From assembly GCA_025453995.1 (NCBI GenBank), contig JALOPH010000007.1, positions 1-32,896 on the forward strand: a stretch of 32,896 nt of DNA. The letters are read 5' to 3'. Shown in pieces: positions 6,001 to 13,245 of this stretch. A program made the translations under genes and the position numbers. The DNA comes from Desulfobacterales bacterium. GTDB lineage: Bacteria; Desulfobacterota; Desulfobacteria; Desulfobacterales; Desulfosalsimonadaceae. The notes beneath the pieces are model-generated. The model made no database searches and was not told the DNA's origin. It saw only the letters and a list, made by a program, of their open reading frames with translations. Positions within the stretch are counted from its first letter, which is position 1. The number at the start of each line of letters is the position of its first letter.

Positions 6001-8607
6001 TCAATTCTTCTTGGATAGCACGGCGGTTTTAATGTCATTGTCAATTTTGGACCTGTAATAATTGATGGCCGATTCGTTGGACATGATCATGTCCAGCTGG
6101 CGGGCGTGCATGGTGAGATATCCGAGAATTTTGAGCCGTTCAATCATGAAATCCATGTCAAACCCTTCAATCCGGGCCACCAGGTTGTCTTCACGAAGCT
6201 CGACCCTGAAGGAATGATCCGTGAGAATGTCTGCAATAAACTGGATCCGCCGGATCCGGCGCTGGTTGTCGGCTGCGCCTCCCTTGAACCTGAAAGTGAT
6301 GTAGTTTTCCGCCGTCCGTTCGCTTACCAGGGCTTCCACAATGGAAAAATGATACCCCAGCCGGGACGTGAAAGAGCAGAAATTTTTTGAAATCATGAAA
6401 TAGTTGCGCTCTGTATAGGCTGATTTCATGCCCGGCACAAGGTCCCGGTTGGTGGTCGACCTGAACATTACCGCGGCCAGGCCTTTGCCGTCAATGGGCG
6501 GCGGGCCGTCCCATGGGACCGCGACAATGCCGTCCCACAAGGCCATCATGGGGACGGAGGTAATGTCTTCCAGCCGGATGTATTTCCCTTTGGCCTCCTC
6601 CCTGACGCCGTCATCCAGATTTAAAATCCACCATTGCATGGGGACTTTGTAAAAAAGCTGCTTGCTGGACCGTTCGGAAAAATTATGTTCCTTGCCGAAA
6701 TTAAACATTTCCTGAACGGATTTTTCATGGGCAAACCGCGTGATGTCATGGAAGGTTTTGCAGTTTTCCGGCTTGAAATCCGAGGCATAGGGGTCCAGTA
6801 AATTCAAGGGAATGATGTGCTTGCTGACCTCCAGAAGGATGTTGTACACCGGGCTCCCCTCGATAATGCTTTTTTCAGGCGCTGCCACATGGGCCGGGAC
6901 ATCTATTTTTCCCGCATAAACGCTTAAATGGTTGGTGTCCACGGTAATCAGGTCGCCGGTTTTTAATTTGGACATGGCGTCTTTCAAGCCGAAGATGGCA
7001 GGCACCTTGAATTCCCGGGCCACATTGGCCAGATGGCCGGCGAAGGTGCCATGCTCGGTGAGAACGGCCGCTGCCTTGTTGAGCAGGGATGCCCATAACG
7101 GAAGGGCCTGGCGGGCGACTAAAATCGCCCCTTTTGGGAAATTGACCGTGTCTCCGGGGCTGTTGACGGCAAATGCTTCTCCGCTGGCAAAACCCGGACA
7201 AATGGCGATGCCGCCTGACACAATCACGTTTTCCTTGGTCTTCCAGATCAGCTCATCCGGGTAGTCCATTTTCAGGGTTTCCATCTGCTGCAGGGGCCGG
7301 CATTGAAGGATATAAATGCTGCCGTCCCTGGCCACCGCCCACTCGATATCCTGGGGCGAGCCGTAATACTGCTCCATGCGGACAGCCAGTTCCGCAAGCC
7401 GCATGGCCTCATCATCGCTGATGGACGGCTGGTCTTTGGTATGTTCGGTGATGTCAAACTGGCACACGCCGTTGTCGGCAAAACAGAGAAACTGGTTCTT
7501 TTTTTCCTTGATATCCTTAAAAGATATCTGAATCGGGCCTTTTCGGCCCACCACAAACAGGTCGCAGTCCACGCTGCCGTCCACCACGGCCTTGGGCAGC
7601 CCCCAGGCCGAGTTGATGAAAACAGAGCTGTCGCTGGTATCCAAGGGGTTGCGGGTATACATCACGCCTCCGGAACGGGCGTCCACCATGGCGATGCAGC
7701 CCACGCTCATGGCGATATCTTCATCCCGGATTCCCTTGTTGAGCCGGTAGGTGATGGCGGTGAGACTGTATTTGCTGGCCATGATCTCTTTGTATTTATG
7801 AAAGAGATTTTCAGAGCGGACGTTCAGCTCGGAGCGATACTGCCCGGCAAAAGAGTTGGCGGCCGAATCCTCTCCCATGGCGCTGCTCCTTAGGGCCACG
7901 GCAACCGGCACGCCCATTTCCTGTTCAAGGGCATGATATGCGTTTTGGATTTCAGTTTCCAGGTCTTTGGGGATTTCAGCTTCAATAATGAGTTTCTGAA
8001 TGTCCGCGTTCAAGGTATAAAGCGCTTCCATGTTGGTGATGTCGGTGGCGATGAACCGGCGGTCGATTTCAGACTGGAGATCGTTGTGATCAATGAAATA
8101 CTGATACGCATGGGCGGTAATGGCAAACCCGGACGGCACTTTGAGGTTTACCTTATTTAGAATTTCTCCGAGGTTGGCCATTTTGCTGCCCACCAGGTCA
8201 GCCATGGTTCGGTCAACGGCCGTGAGCGGGATGACGAAGCGTTCGTCTTTGCCTTCTTTTTTTTGTTCAATTAATACGCTAATTTTATTCCATATATCGT
8301 CAAACCTCGCATAGAGCTGGTTGTATTTGCCTTCGCTGAGCTGTTCGAGGTTTTTTATAAGGCGCATGAGGCTGACCGTGATGGCGATGCAGTTGCTTTT
8401 GACAAACGACATGCCGAACGGCTGCTTTCCCGCCAGCGCCTGCTCAATGCCGGTCATGATTTCAAGGGCGCTGTTGTTGGCGTTTAACAGCAGCTTGAAA
8501 TGATGGTACCGCTCCTTAAATGCGATCCGCAGTTCTTCAGCGTCCGGACCTTCGACGTCAGGTTCTTTTTTGAAGCGGTTTTTAAAAAATTCGACCAGTT
8601 TTTTCAT
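6001..8607 (-). CDS. PEP-synthase-like protein (PPDK N-domain plus phosphohistidine domain, no PEP-binding barrel)
   Basis: This 868-residue protein has an unassigned helical N-terminus (1-120). A pyruvate/PEP-dikinase ATP-grasp domain follows (about 125-445), with GSKMANLGEIL (140-150), ALRSSAMGEDSAANSFAGQY (238-257), GVMYTRNP (314-321) and IEWAVARDGSIYILQCRP (421-438). A swivelling phosphohistidine domain comes next (about 460-575), with TEHGTFAGHLANVAREFKVP; His525 aligns with the phosphorylated His of PEP synthase. The final 290 residues do not resemble the usual PEP/pyruvate TIM barrel and I do not recognise them. The enzyme could transfer phosphate from ATP to a substrate other than pyruvate, as rifampin phosphotransferase does. 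No membrane segment was seen. The ribosome site is weak. The exported protein gene follows. Confidence 0.85.
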   Translation of the reverse strand: MKKLVEFFKNRFKKEPDVEGPDAEELRIAFKERYHHFKLLLNANNSALEIMTGIEQALAGKQPFGMSFVKSNCIAITVSLMRLIKNLEQLSEGKYNQLYARFDDIWNKISVLIEQKKEGKDERFVIPLTAVDRTMADLVGSKMANLGEILNKVNLKVPSGFAITAHAYQYFIDHNDLQSEIDRRFIATDITNMEALYTLNADIQKLIIEAEIPKDLETEIQNAYHALEQEMGVPVAVALRSSAMGEDSAANSFAGQYRSELNVRSENLFHKYKEIMASKYSLTAITYRLNKGIRDEDIAMSVGCIAMVDARSGGVMYTRNPLDTSDSSVFINSAWGLPKAVVDGSVDCDLFVVGRKGPIQISFKDIKEKKNQFLCFADNGVCQFDITEHTKDQPSISDDEAMRLAELAVRMEQYYGSPQDIEWAVARDGSIYILQCRPLQQMETLKMDYPDELIWKTKENVIVSGGIAICPGFASGEAFAVNSPGDTVNFPKGAILVARQALPLWASLLNKAAAVLTEHGTFAGHLANVAREFKVPAIFGLKDAMSKLKTGDLITVDTNHLSVYAGKIDVPAHVAAPEKSIIEGSPVYNILLEVSKHIIPLNLLDPYASDFKPENCKTFHDITRFAHEKSVQEMFNFGKEHNFSERSSKQLFYKVPMQWWILNLDDGVREEAKGKYIRLEDITSVPMMALWDGIVAVPWDGPPPIDGKGLAAVMFRSTTNRDLVPGMKSAYTERNYFMISKNFCSFTSRLGYHFSIVEALVSERTAENYITFRFKGGAADNQRRIRRIQFIADILTDHSFRVELREDNLVARIEGFDMDFMIERLKILGYLTMHARQLDMIMSNESAINYYRSKIDNDIKTAVLSKKN

Positions 8608-8642
8608 GCGTATGGAGAAAAAAAGAACGATTACTATATGGT

Positions 8643-8782
8643 TTCATAAATATGGTTGCATATTATGAGTTTTGTAGGGCGGGCGTTAAGCCCTCCCCTA
8701 CGAAGGACAGTCATTTTTTTATGGAGGGGCGGGGTTAACACCCGCCCTAAAATCGCAATTGAATATTTGGTATATTTATGAA
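8643..8782. repeat. Candidate miniature element with 11-base terminal inverted repeats
   Basis: TTCATAAATAT at 8643-8653 is repeated exactly in inverse as ATATTTATGAA at 8772-8782. Between them are two G/C palindromes: GTAGGGCGGG...CCCTCCCCTAC (8674-8701) and GGGGCGGGG TTAAC ACCCGCCC (about 8726-8746). There is no coding potential. No target-site duplication is evident at the borders. Confidence 0.45.
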
Positions 8783-8838
8783 TCACCCCCACCCTGACCC
8801 TCCACACCGTTCAAGGGAGAGGGGATAAGGGGGTATTC
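8783..8838. repeat. CCCTGACCCTC / GGGAGAGGGG repeat
   Basis: A C-rich half (CACCCCCACCCTGACCCTCC) is followed by a G-rich half (AAGGGAGAGGGGATAAGGGGG) that can fold back on it. From memory, related CCCTAACCCTCTCCC-type repeats are widespread in bacterial intergenic DNA. With the element before it and the hairpins after it, it fills the 8608-8920 gap, where no gene is seen. Confidence 0.5.
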
Positions 8839-8852
8839 ACTTATCCTGTATA

Positions 8853-8878
8853 TCGGCGCAGCGAATCCGCTGCGCCGA
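8853..8878 (-). terminator. GC-rich hairpin downstream of the membrane-protein gene
   Basis: TCGGCGCAGCG (8853-8863) and CGCTGCGCCGA (8868-8878) form a perfect 11-base stem with a four-base loop. It lies just past the stop-codon hairpin of the operon that ends at 8921. It lacks a long T-run on the minus strand, so its role as a terminator is tentative. Confidence 0.4.
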
Positions 8879-8882
8879 AAAT

Positions 8883-8925
8883 ATTAATTTATCTTTGGCT
8901 TTCCAAAAGCCCAAGATAAATTAAT
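8883..8925 (-). terminator. Hairpin starting at the stop codon of the TauE-linked membrane protein
   Basis: ATTAATTTATCTT (8883-8895) and AAGATAAATTAAT (8913-8925) are perfect arms, extended inwards by GGCT/AGCC. The stop codon at 8921-8923 lies inside the arm. Probable end of the operon 8921-11759. Confidence 0.6.
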
Positions 8926-9610
8926 GGCTGATCTGCAGACCCCAGCCTTCAAAAATAAACAATATCGCATACCCGTACCACAGGGTATAGATCACATAAA
9001 AAACCAGAGAAAAGATCACTAATCCCAGCTTGCTGGTCATGCTTTCGGGAATGACTTTGTAGTAATTATAACTACATTCCACGGCGCGGGTCATGACCGT
9101 GTAAACGGCTTTGCCTTCATTAAACTGTTCCTGTTTGTCGAGATCTTTTTTCATGGATTTCAGGCCGGTCCACCAGTTAAAGAGAGTTTTTCTGCCCTCC
9201 GTGCCGTATTTTTCCTGAAGCTTTTCTCCCAGGTTGTTAAAAAGGGTATCCGCATCTTCTAAGCAGTTGGCAAGAATCTTGCCAAGATCGCCGGTCACTT
9301 TCAGGTTTTTTCCTTCCCCGTCCACGGTTGCGCCGCCGTTGGTAAACAGCAGCATGCTTTCCCGGGCCTGTTCTTCGGAATCAAATGAAAGGTTGACGGT
9401 GATATTTTTTCCGGCCTCGGTTTTCGCCACATCCTCTTTGATCTTGGGGATGTAGTAGGCCGATCCCTTTGAAATGGAGTTAAACAGGTTGTCCAGATAA
9501 TCCAATCCATTGTGGCCGTGATAAATGGGCATAAAAAAGATGAACAAGACCACTAAAAATCCTGCCATCATGGCGATGCCGCCGGTGAATTCTTTTTTAT
9601 TGGCAATCAT
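8921..9610 (-). CDS. Two-helix membrane protein of unknown function, paired with TauE/SafE
   Basis: The 229-residue protein has one hydrophobic helix near each end: AMMAGFLVVLFIFFMPIYHG (13-32) and GLVIFSLVFYVIYTLWYGYAILFIFEGW (about 196-223). A soluble loop of about 160 residues rich in Lys, Asp and Glu lies between them, probably outside the cytoplasm. I do not recognise the family. Its ribosome site (GGTGAGGAGG) is the end of the TauE/SafE gene, three bases away, so translation is likely coupled. A partner or accessory subunit of the permease is the simplest reading. No catalytic motif was noticed. Confidence 0.8.
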   Translation of the reverse strand: MIANKKEFTGGIAMMAGFLVVLFIFFMPIYHGHNGLDYLDNLFNSISKGSAYYIPKIKEDVAKTEAGKNITVNLSFDSEEQARESMLLFTNGGATVDGEGKNLKVTGDLGKILANCLEDADTLFNNLGEKLQEKYGTEGRKTLFNWWTGLKSMKKDLDKQEQFNEGKAVYTVMTRAVECSYNYYKVIPESMTSKLGLVIFSLVFYVIYTLWYGYAILFIFEGWGLQISH

Positions 9611-9613
9611 GAT

Positions 9614-10894
9614 TTAAGCCTCCTCACCTTTTAATTTTTTAATGTTCATTACAAATGTGCCGATAACCCAGATGGCGAAAATGGAAATAAAGATGAAGAA
9701 CAGCCAGATGCCGAGGGTATCCAGAAGGGCGGCGGTTTCCTTGGAAAGGGGAAACGCGCCCACAGACGCCAGTTTGGCCGGCAGGGCGAAAAACCGGTTG
9801 ATAAATCCGGCCAGAACCGCCATGGCGTAGAATCCGCGGATGGTGATGCCTTTGACCACTTTGGTGGCCAGGGCGCCGATCTGAATCCCCAGCAGAGATC
9901 CGAGCAGCATGCCCATGGCCAGGGTGTAGAAGATAAACCCATAGATCGCGTACTGGCCGATGGCCGCATACCCTGCGGTGAAGATGATCTGGAAGATGTC
10001 GGTTCCCACGGTGGTCATGGACGACACCCCAAGCACGTACACAAAGATAGGGAAGGTCAGAAACCCTCCGCCCACGCCCATGATGGCCGCGCACAGGCCC
10101 ACAAAAAAACCGCTGATAATAAGGAACCAGGATGAGATGCGGCGTCCGCCGGGGGTGACTTCCTGGTCAAAAGTAACCATGGGCGGAAGGTTGATGGCCT
10201 GGAGTTTTTTGGGGAGATTTCCCATGGCCGCGCCCTCGGCTTTTGAGCCGTGAAATTCGCCGCCGGTGTCTGCTTTCCGGGCTTTGAGAAAGTCAATCAG
10301 CGAATAAAGCCCCAATGCGCCCAGCATGAGCACGTAAATGGTGGTGATGAACGCGTCGCTGATCACGGGGTTGATTTCATATAACACCCGGTTGATCCAT
10401 CCGCCCAATGTGGCCCCGAAAATAGATCCGATCAGGAAGATGACGGCCAGCGCCACGGAAATATTGCCGAGCTTCTTGTGCAGCACGCTTCCCATGATGG
10501 CCTTGGCGAAAATGTGGAACAGGTCCGTGCCCACCGCCAGAATACCTTTGATTCCCGCGCTCATCAATGCCGGGGCGATGATGAACCCGCCGCCCGCGCC
10601 GATGCATCCGGTGATGAGCCCCGCGCACAGCCCGATGAGGATGGACGCGATAAAGATTTTCATGGTGAAAAATGACGGGCTGTAGGCGGTCTTGCCACCG
10701 AGATACTTGGGGAGTTCTCCGGCCACTTCATCGGCAAACACAATCCCGCCGATAAGGATCGGCAACAGCATCAACCCCAGCACCAGGAGCCGCTTTTTAT
10801 CACCCAGGATGGTTTTTGCCGTCCTGATTTCCCAGTCTGCATGGGCGCGTGCGCCTTCATACAGAAACTGGCCTGTTTTGGTCAGAAAATTCAT
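9614..10894 (-). CDS. TauE/SafE family sulfite/organosulfonate permease
   Basis: This 426-residue multi-pass membrane protein contains the duplicated TauE/SafE signature: GLITGCIGAGGGFIIAPALM in the first half and GLCAAIMGVGGGFLTFPIF in the second. VGTDLFHI and VGTDIFQI are the matching second motifs, so the internal duplication is intact. It is longer than the usual 250-300 residues because of an N-terminal cytoplasmic stretch and helix (1-55), a hydrophilic linker of about 60 residues between the halves, and a final helix near 395-415. Family members are thought to move sulfite, sulfoacetate or other anions; the substrate here is unproven. AAGGAGGAATG precedes the ATG. The two response-regulator genes lie directly upstream and the two-helix protein directly downstream. 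Confidence 0.9.
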   Translation of the reverse strand: MNFLTKTGQFLYEGARAHADWEIRTAKTILGDKKRLLVLGLMLLPILIGGIVFADEVAGELPKYLGGKTAYSPSFFTMKIFIASILIGLCAGLITGCIGAGGGFIIAPALMSAGIKGILAVGTDLFHIFAKAIMGSVLHKKLGNISVALAVIFLIGSIFGATLGGWINRVLYEINPVISDAFITTIYVLMLGALGLYSLIDFLKARKADTGGEFHGSKAEGAAMGNLPKKLQAINLPPMVTFDQEVTPGGRRISSWFLIISGFFVGLCAAIMGVGGGFLTFPIFVYVLGVSSMTTVGTDIFQIIFTAGYAAIGQYAIYGFIFYTLAMGMLLGSLLGIQIGALATKVVKGITIRGFYAMAVLAGFINRFFALPAKLASVGAFPLSKETAALLDTLGIWLFFIFISIFAIWVIGTFVMNIKKLKGEEA

Positions 10895-10931
10895 TGAACA
10901 TTCCTCCTTCTTATAAATTCAGTTAGATTGG

Positions 10932-11348
10932 TTAAACTTTTTCCTTCATCATATTTTCAATCCCTTTGATTTTCGATTCCTGGAGTGATTTTTTCTGGTG
11001 GGCATCCTTTATCTTATAGTAAAGTTCATCAATGTCCGCCGGCTTGACCATGTAGTCAAACGCCCCGCTTTCCATGCCGGCCCGGGCCGCGTCGAGCATG
11101 GCATGTCCCGTGAGCATGATGACTTCAATGAGCGGCCACCGGCATTTGATGTCCTTTAATATGTCAATCCCGCTCTTAAAGCCGGGCATTTTAACGTCCA
11201 AGACCACCACGTCGCAAGGATCTTTTTCAATGCGCTCGATGGCTTTTTCTCCGTCTGATACGCCGGAGGCGTCGATATTTCTCTTTTTCATCCGCTTGAT
11301 GATGATATCCAAAAAATCGGTTTCATCGTCTACAAATAATACTTTCAT
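10932..11348 (-). CDS. Single-domain response regulator (CheY-like), copy 2
   Basis: The 138 residues are a receiver domain with the acidic pair Asp7-Asp8, phospho-acceptor Asp51 (VVVLDVKMPG), switch Thr80 (MLTGHA) and Lys102 (VKPAD). A short helical tail follows but no output domain. It would be phosphorylated by a histidine kinase that is not encoded in this window and act by protein contact. It lies 12 bases after another receiver gene and 37 bases before the TauE/SafE gene, all on one strand, so the regulators may modulate this transport system. It resembles its neighbour across the whole receiver domain, suggesting an old duplication. Confidence 0.9.
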   Translation of the reverse strand: MKVLFVDDETDFLDIIIKRMKKRNIDASGVSDGEKAIERIEKDPCDVVVLDVKMPGFKSGIDILKDIKCRWPLIEVIMLTGHAMLDAARAGMESGAFDYMVKPADIDELYYKIKDAHQKKSLQESKIKGIENMMKEKV

Positions 11349-11360
11349 TATTTCACCATC

Positions 11361-11759
11361 CTATTTATGGCGGATTTTTTCCTCATTTATTTTTCTTTTT
11401 TCATGGGCTTCCCCGATTTTTTGAATCAGTTCGCTGATCTGACAGGGCTTCATGAGATAGTCGCTGGCGCCGATTTTAAGGCCGGATACCGCGGATTCAA
11501 ACGTGGCATGGCCGGTCAGCATGACCACTTCAACCAGGGGAAAACGGTTTTTAATTTCTTTAAGAAGGGTAATGCCGTCCATGCCCGGCATTCTGACGTC
11601 TAAAACCGCCACATGAACGTCGTGGGTTTCAAGAATGTTTAAGGCTTGTTTTGCATCCAGCGCCGTTAAAATATCATAGCCCCGCTTGCTCAAGAGCTTT
11701 GCGTTGGATGTGACAAACTTTTCCTCATCATCAACCAGCAACACGCTAATAGGGTTCAT
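11361..11759 (-). CDS. Single-domain response regulator (CheY-like), copy 1
   Basis: The 132-residue receiver domain has Asp10-Asp11, phospho-acceptor Asp54 (VAVLDVRMPGMDG), Thr82 (MLTGHA) and Lys104 (LMKPC). There is no DNA-binding or enzymatic output domain. It is the first gene of the four-gene minus-strand run ending at 8921. Both regulators share DVxMPG, the xPLxEVxMLTGHA stretch and a Lys/Glu-rich tail. Two tandem lone receivers suggest a phosphorelay or two inputs to one target. The cognate kinase is probably elsewhere in the genome. Confidence 0.9.
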   Translation of the reverse strand: MNPISVLLVDDEEKFVTSNAKLLSKRGYDILTALDAKQALNILETHDVHVAVLDVRMPGMDGITLLKEIKNRFPLVEVVMLTGHATFESAVSGLKIGASDYLMKPCQISELIQKIGEAHEKRKINEEKIRHK

Positions 11760-12114
11760 GGGGTCTATTCCTGCGATTTGATTTGATCAAAATTAAAAAA
11801 ATAACCATATTTAAAAGAAAATGTTTTTGCAATCTTTTTTATTGTTCTATTTTCAATATGTTAGAAACCAATCTCAGTAATCCCGCCTAATGAAAGAAAT
11901 GGTGAGAATGACAAATTTGTTATTGCAGCTTTCGATAAAATTACATAATTGTAATCATTATGGCCGTTTCTCAGGTAAGCTTTGTGTATTTACTTGATAA
12001 ATCAATAAATTAATATTTATAACCCTTTGGCATATATTTTGAATCTATCTTTACGCCGCAGAAGCCATTTCCCGGCAGAGGCGGCTTATTGATGTAAATA
12101 ATAAGGAGTTGAAT
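11760..12114. promoter_or_regulatory. Divergent control region between the regulator/TauE operon and the glt operon
   Basis: This AT-rich gap of about 355 bases has no credible gene. It must carry promoters in both directions. Visible structure: a near-palindrome ATTACATAATTGTAAT at 11940-11955, TTTGATCAAA at 11782-11791 close to the minus-strand start, and a sigma-54-like site at 12028-12042. Confidence 0.5.
12028..12042 (+). promoter_or_regulatory. Possible sigma-54 promoter for glutamate synthase
   Basis: TGGCAT, five bases, TTGA lies 72 bases before the glt start. This agrees with the TGGCAC-N5-TTGC pattern in the key GG and spacing, but has A in place of the C at the -12 element. A nitrogen-controlled promoter would suit glutamate synthase genes; the match is imperfect. 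Confidence 0.35.
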
Positions 12115-13245
12115 ATGTGTCGGTTGTTTGCCATCACCAGCGATACGCCGGTGTCACCCATGAAGGCCCTCTATGCCTTGGACGTCATGCGGGAAGGTCA
12201 TGACGGGTCCGGCGTGGGGTTGTTTTTAAGGGACCTGGCCGGGCCTTTTGAGGAGATGAAGGATGCGCCGATCCTTTCTGGGATTTTCACTGAGGACGGC
12301 ATCAAGCGATTAGACAGCTATATGATTGATATCGGATTCCTCACCAAGTATCGGATCACCTTTAAGATATCCAAAAACCCCCCTCCCGGCGTGCCCAAAC
12401 GGGATATTTACCTGATCCGGGCCTATGAATACCCGGAGGAATGGGAGGGGCTGAGTCAGACGGAAAAGCAAGACCGGCTGCTGGGGTTGCGGCTTACGCT
12501 CCAGGATCTGGGGCGGGAGAAAAAGGATATGATCGTTTTTTCCTTCTGGCCGGACACCATCATGATCAAGGAAATCGGCGATCCCATGACCGTGGGGAAA
12601 TATCTGGAATTGGACAACGAACGGCTCAAAGCCCGTGTGATCATGGCCCAGGGCCGCCAGAACACCAATTATGCCATTGACCTGTATGCCTGTCATCCTT
12701 TCTTTATTCAGGGATTCTCCACCATGACCAACGGCGAAAACACGGCGTTTGTGCCTATCAAAGAATACCTGATGTCACGGGGGGTCAATGGCTATACAGG
12801 GTTTTATTCGGATTCGGAGGTATTCGTCCATATCCTCCATTACATGACTAACCGGCTGGGGCTTGATGTCGAATCCTACAAGCATATCATCACGCCGCTT
12901 CAGGATGACGCCCTGGAGGAACATCCCAACGGGATGTTTTTGAAGCATTTAAAAAAGAGCTGCAGAAAGCTCATCATCGACGGGCCCAACTGTGTCATCG
13001 GCGTGCTGCCGGACAACACCATGTTTATGGTTCAGGATAGAAAAAAATTGAGGCCGGGCGTCGTGGGCGGTCGGGCCGGCACATTTGCGTTTTCTTCAGA
13101 GATCTGCGGCCTGGACGCATTTATGCCGTACCGGGATAAAACAAAAGATTTCCAGCCCATGCACTTGGATACGGTGGTGGTTAAACCGGACCGCAAAGAG
13201 GTGAACATATGTCATCAAACACAACGATTATCCCATCTTCATTAA
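12115..13245 (+). CDS. Glutamate synthase, glutamine amidotransferase part (class II), separate ORF
   Basis: The start is set at the ATG followed directly by the TGT codon, because class II amidotransferases use an N-terminal Cys exposed after Met removal; the product begins MCRLFAITSD. AAGGAG sits six bases before it. MREGHDGSGVG (25-35) is the substrate-binding loop typical of the family. In ordinary bacterial GltB this domain is the N-terminal third of a 1,500-residue chain; here it is a 376-residue protein of its own, as in archaeal-type glutamate synthases. It would release ammonia from glutamine for the synthase domain. Its last 37 bases overlap the next gene, so translation is probably coupled, and its extreme C-terminus is probably not conserved. 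Confidence 0.88.
   Translation: MCRLFAITSDTPVSPMKALYALDVMREGHDGSGVGLFLRDLAGPFEEMKDAPILSGIFTEDGIKRLDSYMIDIGFLTKYRITFKISKNPPPGVPKRDIYLIRAYEYPEEWEGLSQTEKQDRLLGLRLTLQDLGREKKDMIVFSFWPDTIMIKEIGDPMTVGKYLELDNERLKARVIMAQGRQNTNYAIDLYACHPFFIQGFSTMTNGENTAFVPIKEYLMSRGVNGYTGFYSDSEVFVHILHYMTNRLGLDVESYKHIITPLQDDALEEHPNGMFLKHLKKSCRKLIIDGPNCVIGVLPDNTMFMVQDRKKLRPGVVGGRAGTFAFSSEICGLDAFMPYRDKTKDFQPMHLDTVVVKPDRKEVNICHQTQRLSHLH

Noticed and set aside
7303-7893. Plus-strand open frame of about 196 codons inside the PEP-synthase-like gene
   Set aside because: It is opposite the ATP-grasp coding sequence, and the product has low complexity and no domain.
11778-11790. FNR/CRP-like site TTGAT-N3-ATCAA before the response-regulator genes
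   Set aside because: The spacer is three bases where the family needs four, so it is not a credible site.
12109-12114. TTG start two codons before the amidotransferase ATG
   Set aside because: Class II amidotransferases need Cys directly after the initiator Met, which only the ATG at 12115 gives.
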